Source of the DNA: Pseudomonadaceae bacterium
GTDB lineage: Bacteria; Pseudomonadota; Gammaproteobacteria; Pseudomonadales; Pseudomonadaceae
DNA length: 64,000 bases
Assembly (NCBI GenBank): GCA_900766265.1
Contig: CAAFUS010000018.1
Coordinates: 1 to 64,000 of the forward strand
Reading direction: 5' to 3'
Numbering within the stretch: the first letter of the stretch is position 1; every line of letters starts with the position of its first letter. Shown here piece after piece: positions 51,405 through 60,187 of this stretch. The notes beneath the pieces are model-generated. The model saw only the letters and a list, made by a program, of their open reading frames with translations, made no database searches and was not told the DNA's origin. A program made the position numbers and the translations under genes.

Positions 51405-51941
51405 TCAGAAGTCCGCATCCCAGTCGACCTGCATCTGGCCAGCATCCAGATCGACCTTCAGCACGCACTGCTCGGTATAGGGCAGCAAGCGCTCACGATC
51501 GTCCAGGCTGCCGTCGACCGGCTTGACCACCAGCACGTCGTTTGCACCGGTCTCCAGAAGATGGTCCACCACGCCGAGCCATTGCCCTTCCTGGTTGATG
51601 ACCTTCAGACCCTGGAGCTGGAACCAGTAATACTCGTCGCCAGTCAGGGCCGGCAGCTCGCTGCGCGGAACGCAGATCTCGAAGTCCGCGTAGCTACGCG
51701 CGACATCCCGATCATCCAGCCCCTTCAGCTTGGCCACCAGGACCTTGTTCTGCAGCCTGCCCGAGGACATGACCACCTGTTTGATCTCGCCACCTCGCCT
51801 CAGCGTCCAGTTGCGATAATCGAGCAGGTTTTCAATCGGATCGGTGAAGGAGTACACCTTCACCTCACCGCGCACACCATGCACCGAAACGATCTTGCCG
51901 AGAACGATTAGATCGTCGGTCGGAGCAGGCGTGGCGCTCAT
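51405..51941 (-). CDS. rimM: Ribosome maturation factor RimM
   Basis: RimM binds S19 and helps 30S head assembly. The 178-residue protein has an N-terminal beta barrel (LIVLGKIVSVHGVRGEVKVYSF, split at the usual GxVRGEVKV motif) and a C-terminal PRC barrel (DEYYWFQLQGLKVINQEGQ, ANDVLVVKP, RLLPYTEQCV). ATG 51941 lies four bases after the rpsP stop; no clear Shine-Dalgarno precedes it, so translation may depend on coupling to rpsP. Confidence 0.96.
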   Translation of the reverse strand: MSATPAPTDDLIVLGKIVSVHGVRGEVKVYSFTDPIENLLDYRNWTLRRGGEIKQVVMSSGRLQNKVLVAKLKGLDDRDVARSYADFEICVPRSELPALTGDEYYWFQLQGLKVINQEGQWLGVVDHLLETGANDVLVVKPVDGSLDDRERLLPYTEQCVLKVDLDAGQMQVDWDADF

Positions 51942-51945
51942 AGGA

Positions 51946-52197
51946 TCAGGCAGCGGCCTTGGCAGCTTCCTTGAGCAGCTGAGCAACACGCTCAGACGGC
52001 TGCGCGCCCTGGCTCAGCCAGTAGCTGGCACGCTCCTGGTCGACCGAGAGCTTCACTTCCGCACCCGAGGCGATCGGGTTGAAGAAGCCGATACGCTCAA
52101 CGAAACGACCATCGCGCGCATTGCGGCTGTTGGTCACGGTCAGGTGGTAGAAAGGGCGCTTCTTGGAGCCGCCACGAGCGAGACGAATGGTTACCAT
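51946..52197 (-). CDS. rpsP: 30S ribosomal protein S16
   Basis: S16 is an early-binding 30S protein. The 83-residue sequence MVTIRLARGGSKKRPFYHLT, RDGRFVERIGFFNP and LSVDQERASYWLSQGAQPSE is fully typical. It is the first gene of the operon. The leader holds a small GC hairpin, CGGGCC-CTA-GGCCCG (52240-52254), between the promoter and the start codon. Confidence 0.98.
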   Translation of the reverse strand: MVTIRLARGGSKKRPFYHLTVTNSRNARDGRFVERIGFFNPIASGAEVKLSVDQERASYWLSQGAQPSERVAQLLKEAAKAAA

Positions 52198-52265
52198 GTG
52201 AACATCGTTCCTGTAGTCGGTGCTGCGAATCTGGTTACACGGGCCCTAGGCCCGAAAGGCCGCAT

Positions 52266-52293
52266 ATTCTAAGGATAAACGGCAGGATTGCAA
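52266..52293 (-). promoter_or_regulatory. Promoter of the rpsP-rimM-trmD-rplS operon
   Basis: On the transcribed strand TTGCAA (52288-52293), 16 bases, then TAGAAT (52266-52271) is a good sigma-70 pair. Transcription would start near 52259, about 62 bases before the rpsP ATG. Confidence 0.65.
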
Positions 52294-52308
52294 ATGGTTT
52301 CAGCGGCT

Positions 52309-52322
52309 GGCGCCGAAGCGCC
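52309..52322 (-). terminator. UUCG-capped hairpin after ffh
   Basis: On the transcript GGCGC-TTCG-GCGCC forms a short, very stable tetraloop hairpin 12 bases past the ffh stop. No T-run follows, so ffh transcription may partly read into the rpsP operon. Confidence 0.4.
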
Positions 52323-52333
52323 TGCCGGGTGGA

Positions 52334-53710
52334 CTAGAACTTGGGCATGCCGCCGCCCGGGAACATACTGCCCATGCCGCGCATCATCTTGCTCATGCCG
52401 CCTTTGGCGGTGACCTTCTTCATCATCTTCTGCATCTGCTTGTGCTGCTTGATCAGCCGGCCGATGTCCTGCACCTGGGTACCGGAACCCAAGGCGATGC
52501 GCCGCTTACGCGAGCCGCTGATGATATCCGGATTGCGCCGCTCGGCAGGAGTCATCGAGTTGATGATCGCCTCCATTTGCCTGAACTGCTTTTCCGCCGC
52601 CCCCTGGGCATTGCCCATCTGCGAAAGGTTCATGCCGCCAATCGAGGGTAGCTTGTCCATCAAGCCGCCCAGGCCGCCCATGTTCTTCATCTGCTGGAGC
52701 TGGTCGCGGAAGTCCTCGAGATCGAAGCCCTTGCCCTTCTTCAGTTTCTTGGTGAGCTTTTCGGCCTTTTCGCGATCGAGGGTCTGTTCGGCCTGCTCGA
52801 TGAGGCTGAGCACATCCCCCATGCCGAGGATGCGTGAAGCGATGCGGTCCGGATGGAAAGGTTCGAGCGCGTCGCTTTTCTCGCCCATGCCCAGGAACTT
52901 GATCGGCTTGCCGGTGACCGAGCGCACCGAGAGCGCGGCACCGCCGCGCGCATCGCCATCGACCTTGGTCAACACCACGCCGGTGAGTGGCAGCGCATCG
53001 CCGAAGGCCTTGGCGGTGTTGGCCGCGTCCTGACCGGTCATCGCATCGACCACGAACAGCGTCTCCGCCGGTTTGATCGCCCCATGGACGGCCTGGATCT
53101 CGGCCATCATCTCGCTGTCGATCGCCAGACGACCCGCGGTGTCGACCAGCACGACATCGATAAACCTGAGCTTGGCCTCGCGGACAGCCGCCTGGGCGAT
53201 GTCCACCGGCTTCTGGCTGGTATCGGAGGGGAAGAAGGTTACGCCCACTTCGGCAGCCAGGGTTTCCAGCTGTTTGATCGCCGCCGGACGATAGACGTCG
53301 GCGGAAACCACCAGCACCGTCTTCTTCTTGCGCTCCTTGAGAAAGCGCGCCAGCTTGCCGACCGTGGTGGTCTTGCCTGCACCCTGCAGGCCGGCCATCA
53401 GCACCACCGCGGGTGGCGCTACGTTAAGGGCCAGGTCTTCGTTGGCGGCGCCCATCAGCTCTTCGAGCTCGGCACGCACGATCTTCACGAACGCCTGCCC
53501 CGGCGTCAGGCTCTTCGAGACCTCGGTGCCGACCGCACGATCCTTGACCCGGTTGACGAAGTCCTTGACGACCGGCAGCGCGACGTCGGCCTCGAGCAGC
53601 GCCATGCGCACTTCGCGCAGCGTATCCTTGATATTGTCTTCGGTCAGTTTCGCCTTGCCGGTGACATGGCGCAGGGTCTGGGAAAGACGGTCGGTAAGGT
53701 TTTCAAACAT
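52334..53710 (-). CDS. ffh: Signal recognition particle protein Ffh
   Basis: Ffh with 4.5S RNA targets nascent membrane proteins to FtsY. The 458 residues show the N domain (MFENLTDRLSQTLRHVTGK), the GTPase motifs GLQGAGKTTTVGKLA, DVYRPAAIKQL, DTAGR and TKVDGDARGG, and the methionine-rich M domain with MTPAERRNPDIISGSRKRR, ending in a Met/Gly tail. ATG 53710 is the family start; a longer frame to 53764 is not supported. It is divergent from the CcsA-like gene. Confidence 0.98.
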   Translation of the reverse strand: MFENLTDRLSQTLRHVTGKAKLTEDNIKDTLREVRMALLEADVALPVVKDFVNRVKDRAVGTEVSKSLTPGQAFVKIVRAELEELMGAANEDLALNVAPPAVVLMAGLQGAGKTTTVGKLARFLKERKKKTVLVVSADVYRPAAIKQLETLAAEVGVTFFPSDTSQKPVDIAQAAVREAKLRFIDVVLVDTAGRLAIDSEMMAEIQAVHGAIKPAETLFVVDAMTGQDAANTAKAFGDALPLTGVVLTKVDGDARGGAALSVRSVTGKPIKFLGMGEKSDALEPFHPDRIASRILGMGDVLSLIEQAEQTLDREKAEKLTKKLKKGKGFDLEDFRDQLQQMKNMGGLGGLMDKLPSIGGMNLSQMGNAQGAAEKQFRQMEAIINSMTPAERRNPDIISGSRKRRIALGSGTQVQDIGRLIKQHKQMQKMMKKVTAKGGMSKMMRGMGSMFPGGGMPKF

Positions 53711-53875
53711 GAGCCGTTCCACGCTGGATGTGGTGAGGGCGCGATTATAGAAGCGGGAAGGCACCAGCCGGTACCCCGCCCGTCACGGTTTTCGTCGACG
53801 CCGGGCCGCGCGCCTGCTTTTGCAGCCCTGGTCTTTGTGCCACACTCAGCGCCTTTCCAGCTCGCTCCCGGATCT

Positions 53876-54676
53876 ATGCACCCTCTGCTCCCCAGCCTCG
53901 CTGCCGCCCTCCTCTACGCTGGCGCCACTGGCTACCAAGGCCTGCGACTGACGCAGCGCGCCTTGCCGGACAAACGCCTGCTGCTCGGCCTGGGGCTGCT
54001 CGCACTGCTCGCCCACGGCGTGAGCCTGGCCATGCAGCTTCTGACGCCGGCAGGCCTCCATCTGGACTTCTTCACCGCCTCCAGCCTGATCGCAGCCGCC
54101 GTGATTCTGCTCATCCTGATGGCGCTGTACCGCATGCCGGTGGAGAATCTCCTGCTGCTGCTGTTCCCGCTGGGCTGCCTGACCGTCCTGCTCGCCGAAT
54201 TCGCCCCCTCAGGCACCGTGCCGGCCATCATCGAACAGCCCGGCATACTGGCGCACATCCTGCTCTCGATACTCGCCTACGGCCTGCTGACCATCGCTGT
54301 GTTCCAGGCTCTTCTGTTGCTGCTGCAGGACCATCATCTCAAGCACAAGCACCCCTCCGGCCTGATCAAGAACTTCCCGCCGCTGCAGACGATGGAAAGC
54401 CTGCTGTTCGGGTTTCTCTGGGCCGGCTGGCTGCTGCTGTCGGCGTCGCTGATCTCCGGCTGGATGTTCCTCGATGACCTCTTCGCCCAACACCTGGTGC
54501 ACAAGACACTCCTTTCGGTCGTCGCCTGGGTGGTTTTCGGTCTCCTGCTATGGGGCCGCCATCGCCTCGGCTGGCGGGGCCACAAGGCCATTCGCTGGAC
54601 GCTGGCCGGCTTCTGCCTGCTGATGCTGGCCTATTTCGGCAGCAAGCTCGTGCGCGAATTCATCCTGCACATCTGA
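53876..54676 (+). CDS. CcsA/YpjD-family membrane protein
   Basis: This 266-residue protein has about eight membrane helices and resembles the heme-handling CcsA/CcmC group: conserved His residues in PGILAHILLSILAYGLL, and HLVHKTLLSVVAWVVFGLLL with GRHRLGWRGHKAIRWTLAGF. It lacks a clear tryptophan-rich WWD loop, so a direct cytochrome c assembly role is doubtful; YpjD-like proteins are of unknown function. It is the usual neighbour of ffh in pseudomonads and precedes the CNNM-type gene by 14 bases. Confidence 0.88.
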   Translation: MHPLLPSLAAALLYAGATGYQGLRLTQRALPDKRLLLGLGLLALLAHGVSLAMQLLTPAGLHLDFFTASSLIAAAVILLILMALYRMPVENLLLLLFPLGCLTVLLAEFAPSGTVPAIIEQPGILAHILLSILAYGLLTIAVFQALLLLLQDHHLKHKHPSGLIKNFPPLQTMESLLFGFLWAGWLLLSASLISGWMFLDDLFAQHLVHKTLLSVVAWVVFGLLLWGRHRLGWRGHKAIRWTLAGFCLLMLAYFGSKLVREFILHI

Positions 54677-54690
54677 GGCAGATCGTTACC

Positions 54691-55977
54691 GTGGAAAACA
54701 TCCATCCCGGCGTCCTGGTTGGCGTACTGATCTTCCTGCTGCTGTGCTCGGCCTTCTTTTCGAGCTCCGAAACCGGCATGCTCAGCCTCAATCGCTACCG
54801 CCTGCGCCATCAGGCCAAGGAAGGTCATCGCGCAGCCAAGCGCGTCAGCGACCTACTGGCACGCCCCGATCGCCTCCTGGGCACCATTCTGGTCGGCAAC
54901 AATTTCGTGAACATCCTCGCCTCGTCCATCGCGACGGTGCTGGCCGTGCGGCTATGGGGCGAGGCCGGCATCGCCATCGCCACCATTGGACTGACGCTAT
55001 TCCTGCTGATCTTCGGCGAGATCACGCCCAAGACCCTGGCCGCACTGCGCCCCGAAAAGGTCGCCTATCCCTTCAGCCTGCCCCTGCTGATGCTGCAGAA
55101 GGTGTTCTACCCCTTGGTGCTGGCGCTGGGCTGGATCAGTAATGGACTGCTGAAGATGCTTGGCGTCGACCCCGCGAGCAAGGCTACCGACAGCCTGTCC
55201 ACAGAGGAGCTGCGCAGCGTGGTTCGGGAATCCGGCGCAGACCTGCCGCTGAACCGGCAGAACATGCTGCTCGGCATCCTCGACCTGGAAAAGGTGCGGG
55301 TGGACGACATCATGATCCCCCGCCACGAAGTGACCGGAATCGACCTCGAGGACGACCTCGAGACCATCGTCGCTCAGCTCAGGACTACCCCTCACACCCG
55401 CATTCCGGTGTTCCGCAAGGACATCAACCATATCGAGGGCATCGTGCACATGCGCAAGATCGCCCGACTGCTGAGCCACGACCAGCTGACCAAGGACAAC
55501 CTGCGCGCCGCCTGCAACGAGCCCTACTTCGTGCCGGAGAACACGCCGCTGTCGACCCAACTGCTCAACTTCCAGAAGCAGAAGCGCCGAATCGGCATCG
55601 TCGTCGACGAGTACGGCGAGGTGCTGGGCATCGTAACCCTAGAGGACATCCTCGAGGAGATCGTCGGGGAGTTCAGCAACCAGGACAGCCTGCTCAGCCC
55701 CGACATCCATCCCCAGGAAGACGGCACGCACGTGATCGATGGCGCAGCCTATCTGCGGGAAATCAACCGGGCGCTCGGCTGGCAGCTGCCCGTCGATGGC
55801 CCCAAGACCGTCAACGGCCTGATCACCGAAGCGCTCGAACATATCCCCGACAGCGGCGTCTGCCTGCAGGTCGATCGCTATCGTCTGGAGATCCTCCAGG
55901 CTTCCGACAACCGGGTCAAAAGCGTTCGCGCCTGGGCGCTGGCCGAACCGACCAAGGAAGACGAAGAGTCGTCCTGA
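54691..55977 (+). CDS. CNNM/CorC-type membrane protein with CBS domains
   Basis: This 428-residue protein has an N-terminal CNNM (DUF21) membrane domain with FSSSETGMLSLNRYRLRHQA and LIFGEITPKTLAALRPEKVA, a CBS pair (VDDIMIPRHEVTGIDLEDDL, HTRIPVFRKDINHIEGIVHM, GIVVDEYGEVLGIVTLEDIL) and a C-terminal CorC/HlyC domain. The family is linked to Mg2+ and Co2+ transport (CorB-like). The start is GTG at 54691, with GAGG eleven bases upstream. The pair with the CcsA-like gene matches PA3747-PA3748. Confidence 0.9.
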   Translation: MENIHPGVLVGVLIFLLLCSAFFSSSETGMLSLNRYRLRHQAKEGHRAAKRVSDLLARPDRLLGTILVGNNFVNILASSIATVLAVRLWGEAGIAIATIGLTLFLLIFGEITPKTLAALRPEKVAYPFSLPLLMLQKVFYPLVLALGWISNGLLKMLGVDPASKATDSLSTEELRSVVRESGADLPLNRQNMLLGILDLEKVRVDDIMIPRHEVTGIDLEDDLETIVAQLRTTPHTRIPVFRKDINHIEGIVHMRKIARLLSHDQLTKDNLRAACNEPYFVPENTPLSTQLLNFQKQKRRIGIVVDEYGEVLGIVTLEDILEEIVGEFSNQDSLLSPDIHPQEDGTHVIDGAAYLREINRALGWQLPVDGPKTVNGLITEALEHIPDSGVCLQVDRYRLEILQASDNRVKSVRAWALAEPTKEDEESS

Positions 55978-55986
55978 TCGACAGGA

Positions 55987-56009
55987 GTGCCCGCCACGAC
56001 GGCAGGCAC
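55987..56009 (+). terminator. Hairpin after the CNNM-type gene
   Basis: GTGCCCGCC (55987-55995) and GGCAGGCAC (56001-56009) pair over nine positions with one mismatch around a five-base loop, between two convergent genes. No T-run follows. Confidence 0.4.
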
Positions 56010-56036
56010 CCCATTGCCCGACACCTCACACTCCCA

Positions 56037-57218
56037 TTAAAGCTCGACCTTGACCGCCCGCGCCGAAAGCAGGGCTTTGGCCCGGGCGGCTTCGATGGAC
56101 TCGTCGCGGGCCAGCGCCACACCCATGCGCCGCTGGCCGCTGACCTGGGGCTTGCCAAACAAGCGCAAGGCGGTATCGGCCTCGCTCAAGGCGGCCTCGA
56201 GGTTGCCGAAGCTGACCCGGCTCGACTCGCCTTCGACCAGGATCACCGCCGACGCCGCCGGGCCGAACTGACGAATCGCCGGAACCGGCAAGCCCAGGAT
56301 GGCCCGGGCATGCAGAGCGAATTCGGACAGATCCTGGGAAATCAGGGTAACCAGACCGGTATCGTGCGGTCGCGGCGACACCTCGCAGAACCATACCTGA
56401 TCACCCTTGACGAACAGCTCCACGCCGAAGATGCCGCGCCCGCCCAGCCCCTCGGTGACCGCCAGGGCAATGCGCTCGGCCTCGGCACGCGCCGCTTCGC
56501 TCATCGCCTGGGGCTGCCAGGATTCCTGATAATCGCCCTTCTCCTGACGATGCCCGACCGGCTCGCAAAAGGTGGTGCCGCCCGCGTGTCGCACGGTCAG
56601 CAGGGTGATTTCGTAATCGAAGTCGATGAAGCCCTCGACGATGACGCGGCCCTGCCCGGCGCGGCCGCCGGCCTGGGCATAGCTCCAGGCCGCCTCGACA
56701 TCGGCGGCACTTTTGAGCACCGACTGACCCTTGCCGGACGAACTCATGACCGGCTTGATCAGGCAGGGAAAGCCGAGCTCGGCGGTCGCGCTACGGCATT
56801 GCTCCAGCGAGTCGGCGAAGCGGTACGGCGAGGTCGGCAACCCCAGCTCCTCCGCAGCCAGGCGGCGGATGCCTTCACGGTTCATCGTCAGACGCGCCGC
56901 CCGGGCCGTCGGGATTACGGTGAAGCCCTCGGATTCCAGCTCGACCAATGTCGCCGTGGCGATCGCTTCGATCTCGGGCACGATGTAATCGGGTCGCTCC
57001 TGCTCGATGACGCGCCGCAGCGCCTCTCCGTCGAGCATGTCGATCACGTGGCTGCGGTGGGCGACCTGCATGGCGGGCGCCTTGTCGTAACGGTCGACGG
57101 CGATGACCTCGACACCGAGCCGCTGCAGCTCGATGACCAGTTCCTTGCCGAGCTCGCCACTACCGCAAAGCAGGACACGCGTGGCGCTGTCGGACAGCGG
57201 AGTACCAATACGGGGCAT
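56037..57218 (-). CDS. purT: Formate-dependent phosphoribosylglycinamide formyltransferase PurT
   Basis: PurT makes formyl-GAR from GAR, formate and ATP, an alternative to folate-dependent PurN. The 393-residue ATP-grasp enzyme shows VLLCGSGELGKELVIELQRL, PCLIKPVMSSSGKGQSV, EPVGHRQEKGDYQESWQPQ and EVSPRPHDTGLVTLISQDLS. ATG 57218 has GAGG six bases upstream. It is convergent with the CNNM-type gene and follows the DUF1289 gene after 15 bases. Confidence 0.97.
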   Translation of the reverse strand: MPRIGTPLSDSATRVLLCGSGELGKELVIELQRLGVEVIAVDRYDKAPAMQVAHRSHVIDMLDGEALRRVIEQERPDYIVPEIEAIATATLVELESEGFTVIPTARAARLTMNREGIRRLAAEELGLPTSPYRFADSLEQCRSATAELGFPCLIKPVMSSSGKGQSVLKSAADVEAAWSYAQAGGRAGQGRVIVEGFIDFDYEITLLTVRHAGGTTFCEPVGHRQEKGDYQESWQPQAMSEAARAEAERIALAVTEGLGGRGIFGVELFVKGDQVWFCEVSPRPHDTGLVTLISQDLSEFALHARAILGLPVPAIRQFGPAASAVILVEGESSRVSFGNLEAALSEADTALRLFGKPQVSGQRRMGVALARDESIEAARAKALLSARAVKVEL

Positions 57219-57233
57219 GGGATTCCTCAAAGG

Positions 57234-57431
57234 TTATAGCAATATGCCTGCTGCACGGGCGCGCTCGTGACAGCGCACTAGCACCTGACGGCGCTCAGCG
57301 TTGTCCATGCGTCCCCAGCGGGTGATCTCTTCGGTAGTGCGCTGACACCCCGTGCAGACATCCTCATCGTCAAGCGCGCAGATGCTCACGCACGGTGAAG
57401 CGACCGGTTTTTCCGTACGCACCTCGCTCAA
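57234..57431 (-). CDS. DUF1289 small cysteine protein
   Basis: This 65-residue protein has the DUF1289 signature PCVSICALDDEDVCTGCQRT with four cysteines, followed by EEITRWGRMDNAERRQVL. The start is TTG at 57431 (MSEVRTEKPVASP), with AGGAG eight bases upstream; it overlaps the stop of the carbonic anhydrase gene (TTGA), which implies coupling. The cysteines suggest a small zinc or Fe-S site. Function is unknown. It is easily missed because of its size and start codon. Confidence 0.85.
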   Translation of the reverse strand: MSEVRTEKPVASPCVSICALDDEDVCTGCQRTTEEITRWGRMDNAERRQVLVRCHERARAAGILL

Positions 57432-57952
57432 TCGTTCTGCTCCTGCAGATCGCGCGCATAGCGCTGGGCGTTGTGCACGTAGTGCGCTGCGCTGGCTTCG
57501 AGCATCTTGCGCTGCGCCTCGGTCAGCTCGCGCACCACCTTGCCGGGCGAGCCGACCACCAGCGAGCCGTCGGGTATCTCCCGGCCTTCTGGAATGAGGG
57601 TATTGGCGCCGATGATGCAGTATTTGCCGATCTTCGCGCCGTTGAGCACCACGGCATTGATTCCGATCAGGCTGTAATCGCCGACCGAGCACCCGTGCAA
57701 CATCACCTTGTGACCAATGGTGACGCCCGTGCCCAGGGTCAGCGGATAGCCCATGTCGGTGTGGATGACGCTGCCATCCTGCACATTGCTGTTCGGGCCG
57801 ATGTGGATGAGTTCGTTGTCGCCGCGCAGCACCGCGTTGAACCACACGCTGGCGCCCGCCTCGAGGCGAATCTTGCCGACCAGCGTTGCATTCGGCGCGA
57901 CCCAGCTTTGCGGGTCGGCATCCACACAGGAATCACCCAAACGGTATTTCAT
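57428..57952 (-). CDS. Gamma-carbonic anhydrase family protein
   Basis: This 174-residue left-handed beta-helix protein has the hexapeptide repeats and three metal-binding histidines, His64 in VIHTDMG, His81 in TIGHKVML and His86 in LHGCSVGD. It belongs to the YrdA/PaaY-type group, some of which hydrate CO2 while others act on acyl-CoA esters. ATG 57952 has GAGG six bases upstream, better than the GTG just before it. It overlaps the DUF1289 gene and both probably form a unit with purT. Confidence 0.9.
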   Translation of the reverse strand: MKYRLGDSCVDADPQSWVAPNATLVGKIRLEAGASVWFNAVLRGDNELIHIGPNSNVQDGSVIHTDMGYPLTLGTGVTIGHKVMLHGCSVGDYSLIGINAVVLNGAKIGKYCIIGANTLIPEGREIPDGSLVVGSPGKVVRELTEAQRKMLEASAAHYVHNAQRYARDLQEQND

Positions 57953-57998
57953 CACTCACCTCATGCTGTGGCTGTGCTTCCAGGATGCCCCAGACGGG

Positions 57999-58607
57999 TC
58001 ATCGGCCGCGCAGATCGAGGAACGAATCGGAGGGGCGGTGAAGCTCGATGCCGGCGTCGTAGACCAGATTGACCAGCTCGACGATCATGATCGCGGTAAG
58101 TCCCCAGATCCGGTACTCACCGTATTGATACGACGGCACGTACCAACTCTGCCCCTGGTAATCGATGCGGTGCGTGACTTCTCGCGGGTCCTGGCGAAAG
58201 AATTCCAGCGGCACCGAGAATACGGCCGCGATCTCCGCGTCGTTGGGCCGATACTCCACGTAATCCGGAACCAGCCCGACATAGGGCGTGACATGGATGC
58301 CGTAGCGTGACACCAGGCTGCTGAGCGGGCCGATGACCTCCACCATGCCTGGGACCAGCCCGACCTCCTCGTGCGCCTCCCGCAAGGCGGTATGCACCAG
58401 GTCGCGATCTTCCGGGTCGCGACGCCCGCCCGGGAACGCCACCTCGCCACCATGAGTGGACAAACCGCTGGCACGCAGCGTCAGCACCAGCTCGGGCTCG
58501 TCCACACGGGTGATGGGCATCAGTACCGCTGCTTCGGGAAGGTCTACTTCAGGCTCCAACAGGCGCGGGGAATAATCGCGCACTCTTTGGAGAATGTGGT
58601 CCAGCAT
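57999..58607 (-). CDS. NUDIX hydrolase, CoA pyrophosphatase type
   Basis: This 202-residue protein has a NUDIX box (GGRRDPEDRDLVHTALREAH then EEVGL) preceded by STHGGEVAFPGG, the UPF0035 CoA-specific signature. The E. coli relative is YeaB/NudL. Hydrolysis of CoA to phosphopantetheine and 3',5'-ADP is therefore the likely reaction. ATG 58607 is chosen because upstream codons show no family sequence. It is divergent from a second NUDIX gene across 142 bases with no other feature seen. Confidence 0.88.
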   Translation of the reverse strand: MLDHILQRVRDYSPRLLEPEVDLPEAAVLMPITRVDEPELVLTLRASGLSTHGGEVAFPGGRRDPEDRDLVHTALREAHEEVGLVPGMVEVIGPLSSLVSRYGIHVTPYVGLVPDYVEYRPNDAEIAAVFSVPLEFFRQDPREVTHRIDYQGQSWYVPSYQYGEYRIWGLTAIMIVELVNLVYDAGIELHRPSDSFLDLRGR

Positions 58608-58749
58608 CGAATTTCTCGTCTTTTTTCTTCGATAGGCATCATGGCACGAAACGGCCAGCGCGCCCAATGCTCGCAACCTGGAGTCGATTGGCGTCTTGCC
58701 GCATCGGTGTACCCAAGCCAAGATTAGCCAACTTGGACGAGGAGCCGGT

Positions 58750-59307
58750 ATGAAATTCTGCAACCAATGTGGCGGCCCGGTGGCCGAACTCATCCCGGAA
58801 GGCGACAACCGGCCTCGCTTCGTTTGCGGCAGTTGCAGCATCATCCACTACCAGAACCCGCGCATCGTCGCCGGCTGCCTGCCTGTCTGGGAGGATCTCG
58901 TGCTGCTCTGCCGCCGTGCGATCGAACCTCGCCGCGGCTATTGGACGCTGCCCGCCGGTTTCATGGAGAACGGTGAGACGACCCAGCAGGCCGCAGAGCG
59001 CGAAACCCTCGAAGAGGCCTGCGCCAGGGTCAAGGGGCTGCAGCTCTATACCCTGTTCGACCTTCCACACATCAGCCAGGTGTATATGTTCTTTCGCGCC
59101 GAACTGGTCGATCTCGCTTTCAGTCCCGGCAGCGAAAGCCTCGAAGTCGCACTGTTTCACCAACGGGACATCCCCTGGTCAGCGCTCGCTTTTCCGACCG
59201 TGGGCCGTACCCTAGAATGCTTCTTCGCCGACCGGGAACAGCAGACCTTCCCGGTTCGCAACGAGTCACTCGCACCCATGCGGGTCGGCACGCCAAGACC
59301 GGTCTGA
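58750..59307 (+). CDS. NUDIX hydrolase with N-terminal zinc ribbon
   Basis: This 185-residue protein begins with a zinc ribbon (MKFCNQCGGP, then FVCGSCSIIHYQNPR, two CxxC pairs) and has the NUDIX box GFMENGETTQQAAERETLEE followed by A. The ribbon resembles NudC-type NADH/RNA decapping enzymes, but the protein is shorter and lacks the second half of NudC. AGGAG precedes ATG 58750. The substrate cannot be told. It is followed by the L,D-transpeptidase gene after 22 bases. Confidence 0.88.
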   Translation: MKFCNQCGGPVAELIPEGDNRPRFVCGSCSIIHYQNPRIVAGCLPVWEDLVLLCRRAIEPRRGYWTLPAGFMENGETTQQAAERETLEEACARVKGLQLYTLFDLPHISQVYMFFRAELVDLAFSPGSESLEVALFHQRDIPWSALAFPTVGRTLECFFADREQQTFPVRNESLAPMRVGTPRPV

Positions 59308-59329
59308 TGCAGTAACTGGAAGCCCTTCG

Positions 59330-59833
59330 ATGCGCTGGTTGTTCGCTGTTTTCTGTTTCAGCCTCGCGACCCTTTCCCTCGCCAGCCCGCCGCCCGCCGC
59401 GCCCGAAAAGCCCATCGACAAGGTGCTTGTGATCAAGTCCGAGCGCAAGCTGCACCTGATCAGCCGCAATGAAACGCTCAAGAGCTATCGCGTCTCGCTG
59501 GGCAAACAACCGGTCGGCGCCAAGGAACGCGAAGGCGATCAGCGCACGCCCGAGGGCTTCTACTGGATCAACTGGCGCAAGATCAGCGACAAGTACAACC
59601 TGGCGATGCACATCTCTTACCCCAACGCGCGCGACAGCGAACGCGCACGGGCGCAGGGCGTGAAACCGGGCAGCATGATCATGCTGCACGGCACGCCAGT
59701 GGACGAGGAGTATCCGGAATGGTTCTTCCATACCCTGGACTGGACCGAGGGCTGTATTGCGCTGAAGAACGATGACATGCGGGACTTGTGGAGTCGAGTT
59801 CCGGATGGAACCCTGATCGAAATCAGGCCGTGA
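59330..59833 (+). CDS. L,D-transpeptidase (YkuD) family protein
   Basis: This 167-residue protein has a signal peptide (MRWLFAVFCFSLATLSLA-SPP) and a YkuD domain with His120 in IMLHGTPVDEE and catalytic Cys142 in LDWTEGCIALKNDDM. Such enzymes cross-link peptidoglycan or attach lipoproteins; ErfK/YafK-like members without a substrate domain may act on the cross-links. No peptidoglycan-binding module is attached. It forms a likely two-gene unit with the NUDIX gene and converges on the NIF3-like gene. Confidence 0.9.
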   Translation: MRWLFAVFCFSLATLSLASPPPAAPEKPIDKVLVIKSERKLHLISRNETLKSYRVSLGKQPVGAKEREGDQRTPEGFYWINWRKISDKYNLAMHISYPNARDSERARAQGVKPGSMIMLHGTPVDEEYPEWFFHTLDWTEGCIALKNDDMRDLWSRVPDGTLIEIRP

Positions 59834-59869
59834 CTCGCGGCAGGGCACGCAGAGCGGCCCTGTACGAAC

Positions 59870-60187
59870 TCAGAACTGCATATCCGACAGCCGCCAAACT
59901 TCGAAAGCAGGCGTCTCATAGGGATGGGCCTTTTTCAGGGCTTTTACCGAGTCGTGGATGAGCTCATCGGACACTACAAGCTCGACCTTCCACTCGGCGA
60001 CCTGTTCGACATTGCCGACTTCGCCGATGTAAGGCTGGCTGCCGGCGAGCGGCTTGAACTGCCCTTGGCCCAGGGTCTGCCAGCAGCAACTGTCGTAAGC
60101 GCCAATACGGCCGCCTCCGGCCGCGAACACTGCCTTCTTGACTTCGTCCAGATGCTTTTCCGGCACATAGAAACACAGCTTGTACAT
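59870..60187 (-). CDS. NIF3-like small protein
   Basis: This 105-residue protein matches the small domain inserted in NIF3/YqfO proteins: YKLCFYVPEKHLDEVKKAVF, GGGRIGAYDSCCWQTLGQGQ, FKPLAGSQPYIG and ELVVSDELIHDSVKAL, ending KKAHPYETPAFEVWRL. The fold is CutA/PII-like; it stands alone here as in many pseudomonads. GGAG lies six bases before ATG 60187. Function is unknown. The 193 bases between it and purL hold no gene that I can support. Confidence 0.85.
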   Translation of the reverse strand: MYKLCFYVPEKHLDEVKKAVFAAGGGRIGAYDSCCWQTLGQGQFKPLAGSQPYIGEVGNVEQVAEWKVELVVSDELIHDSVKALKKAHPYETPAFEVWRLSDMQF

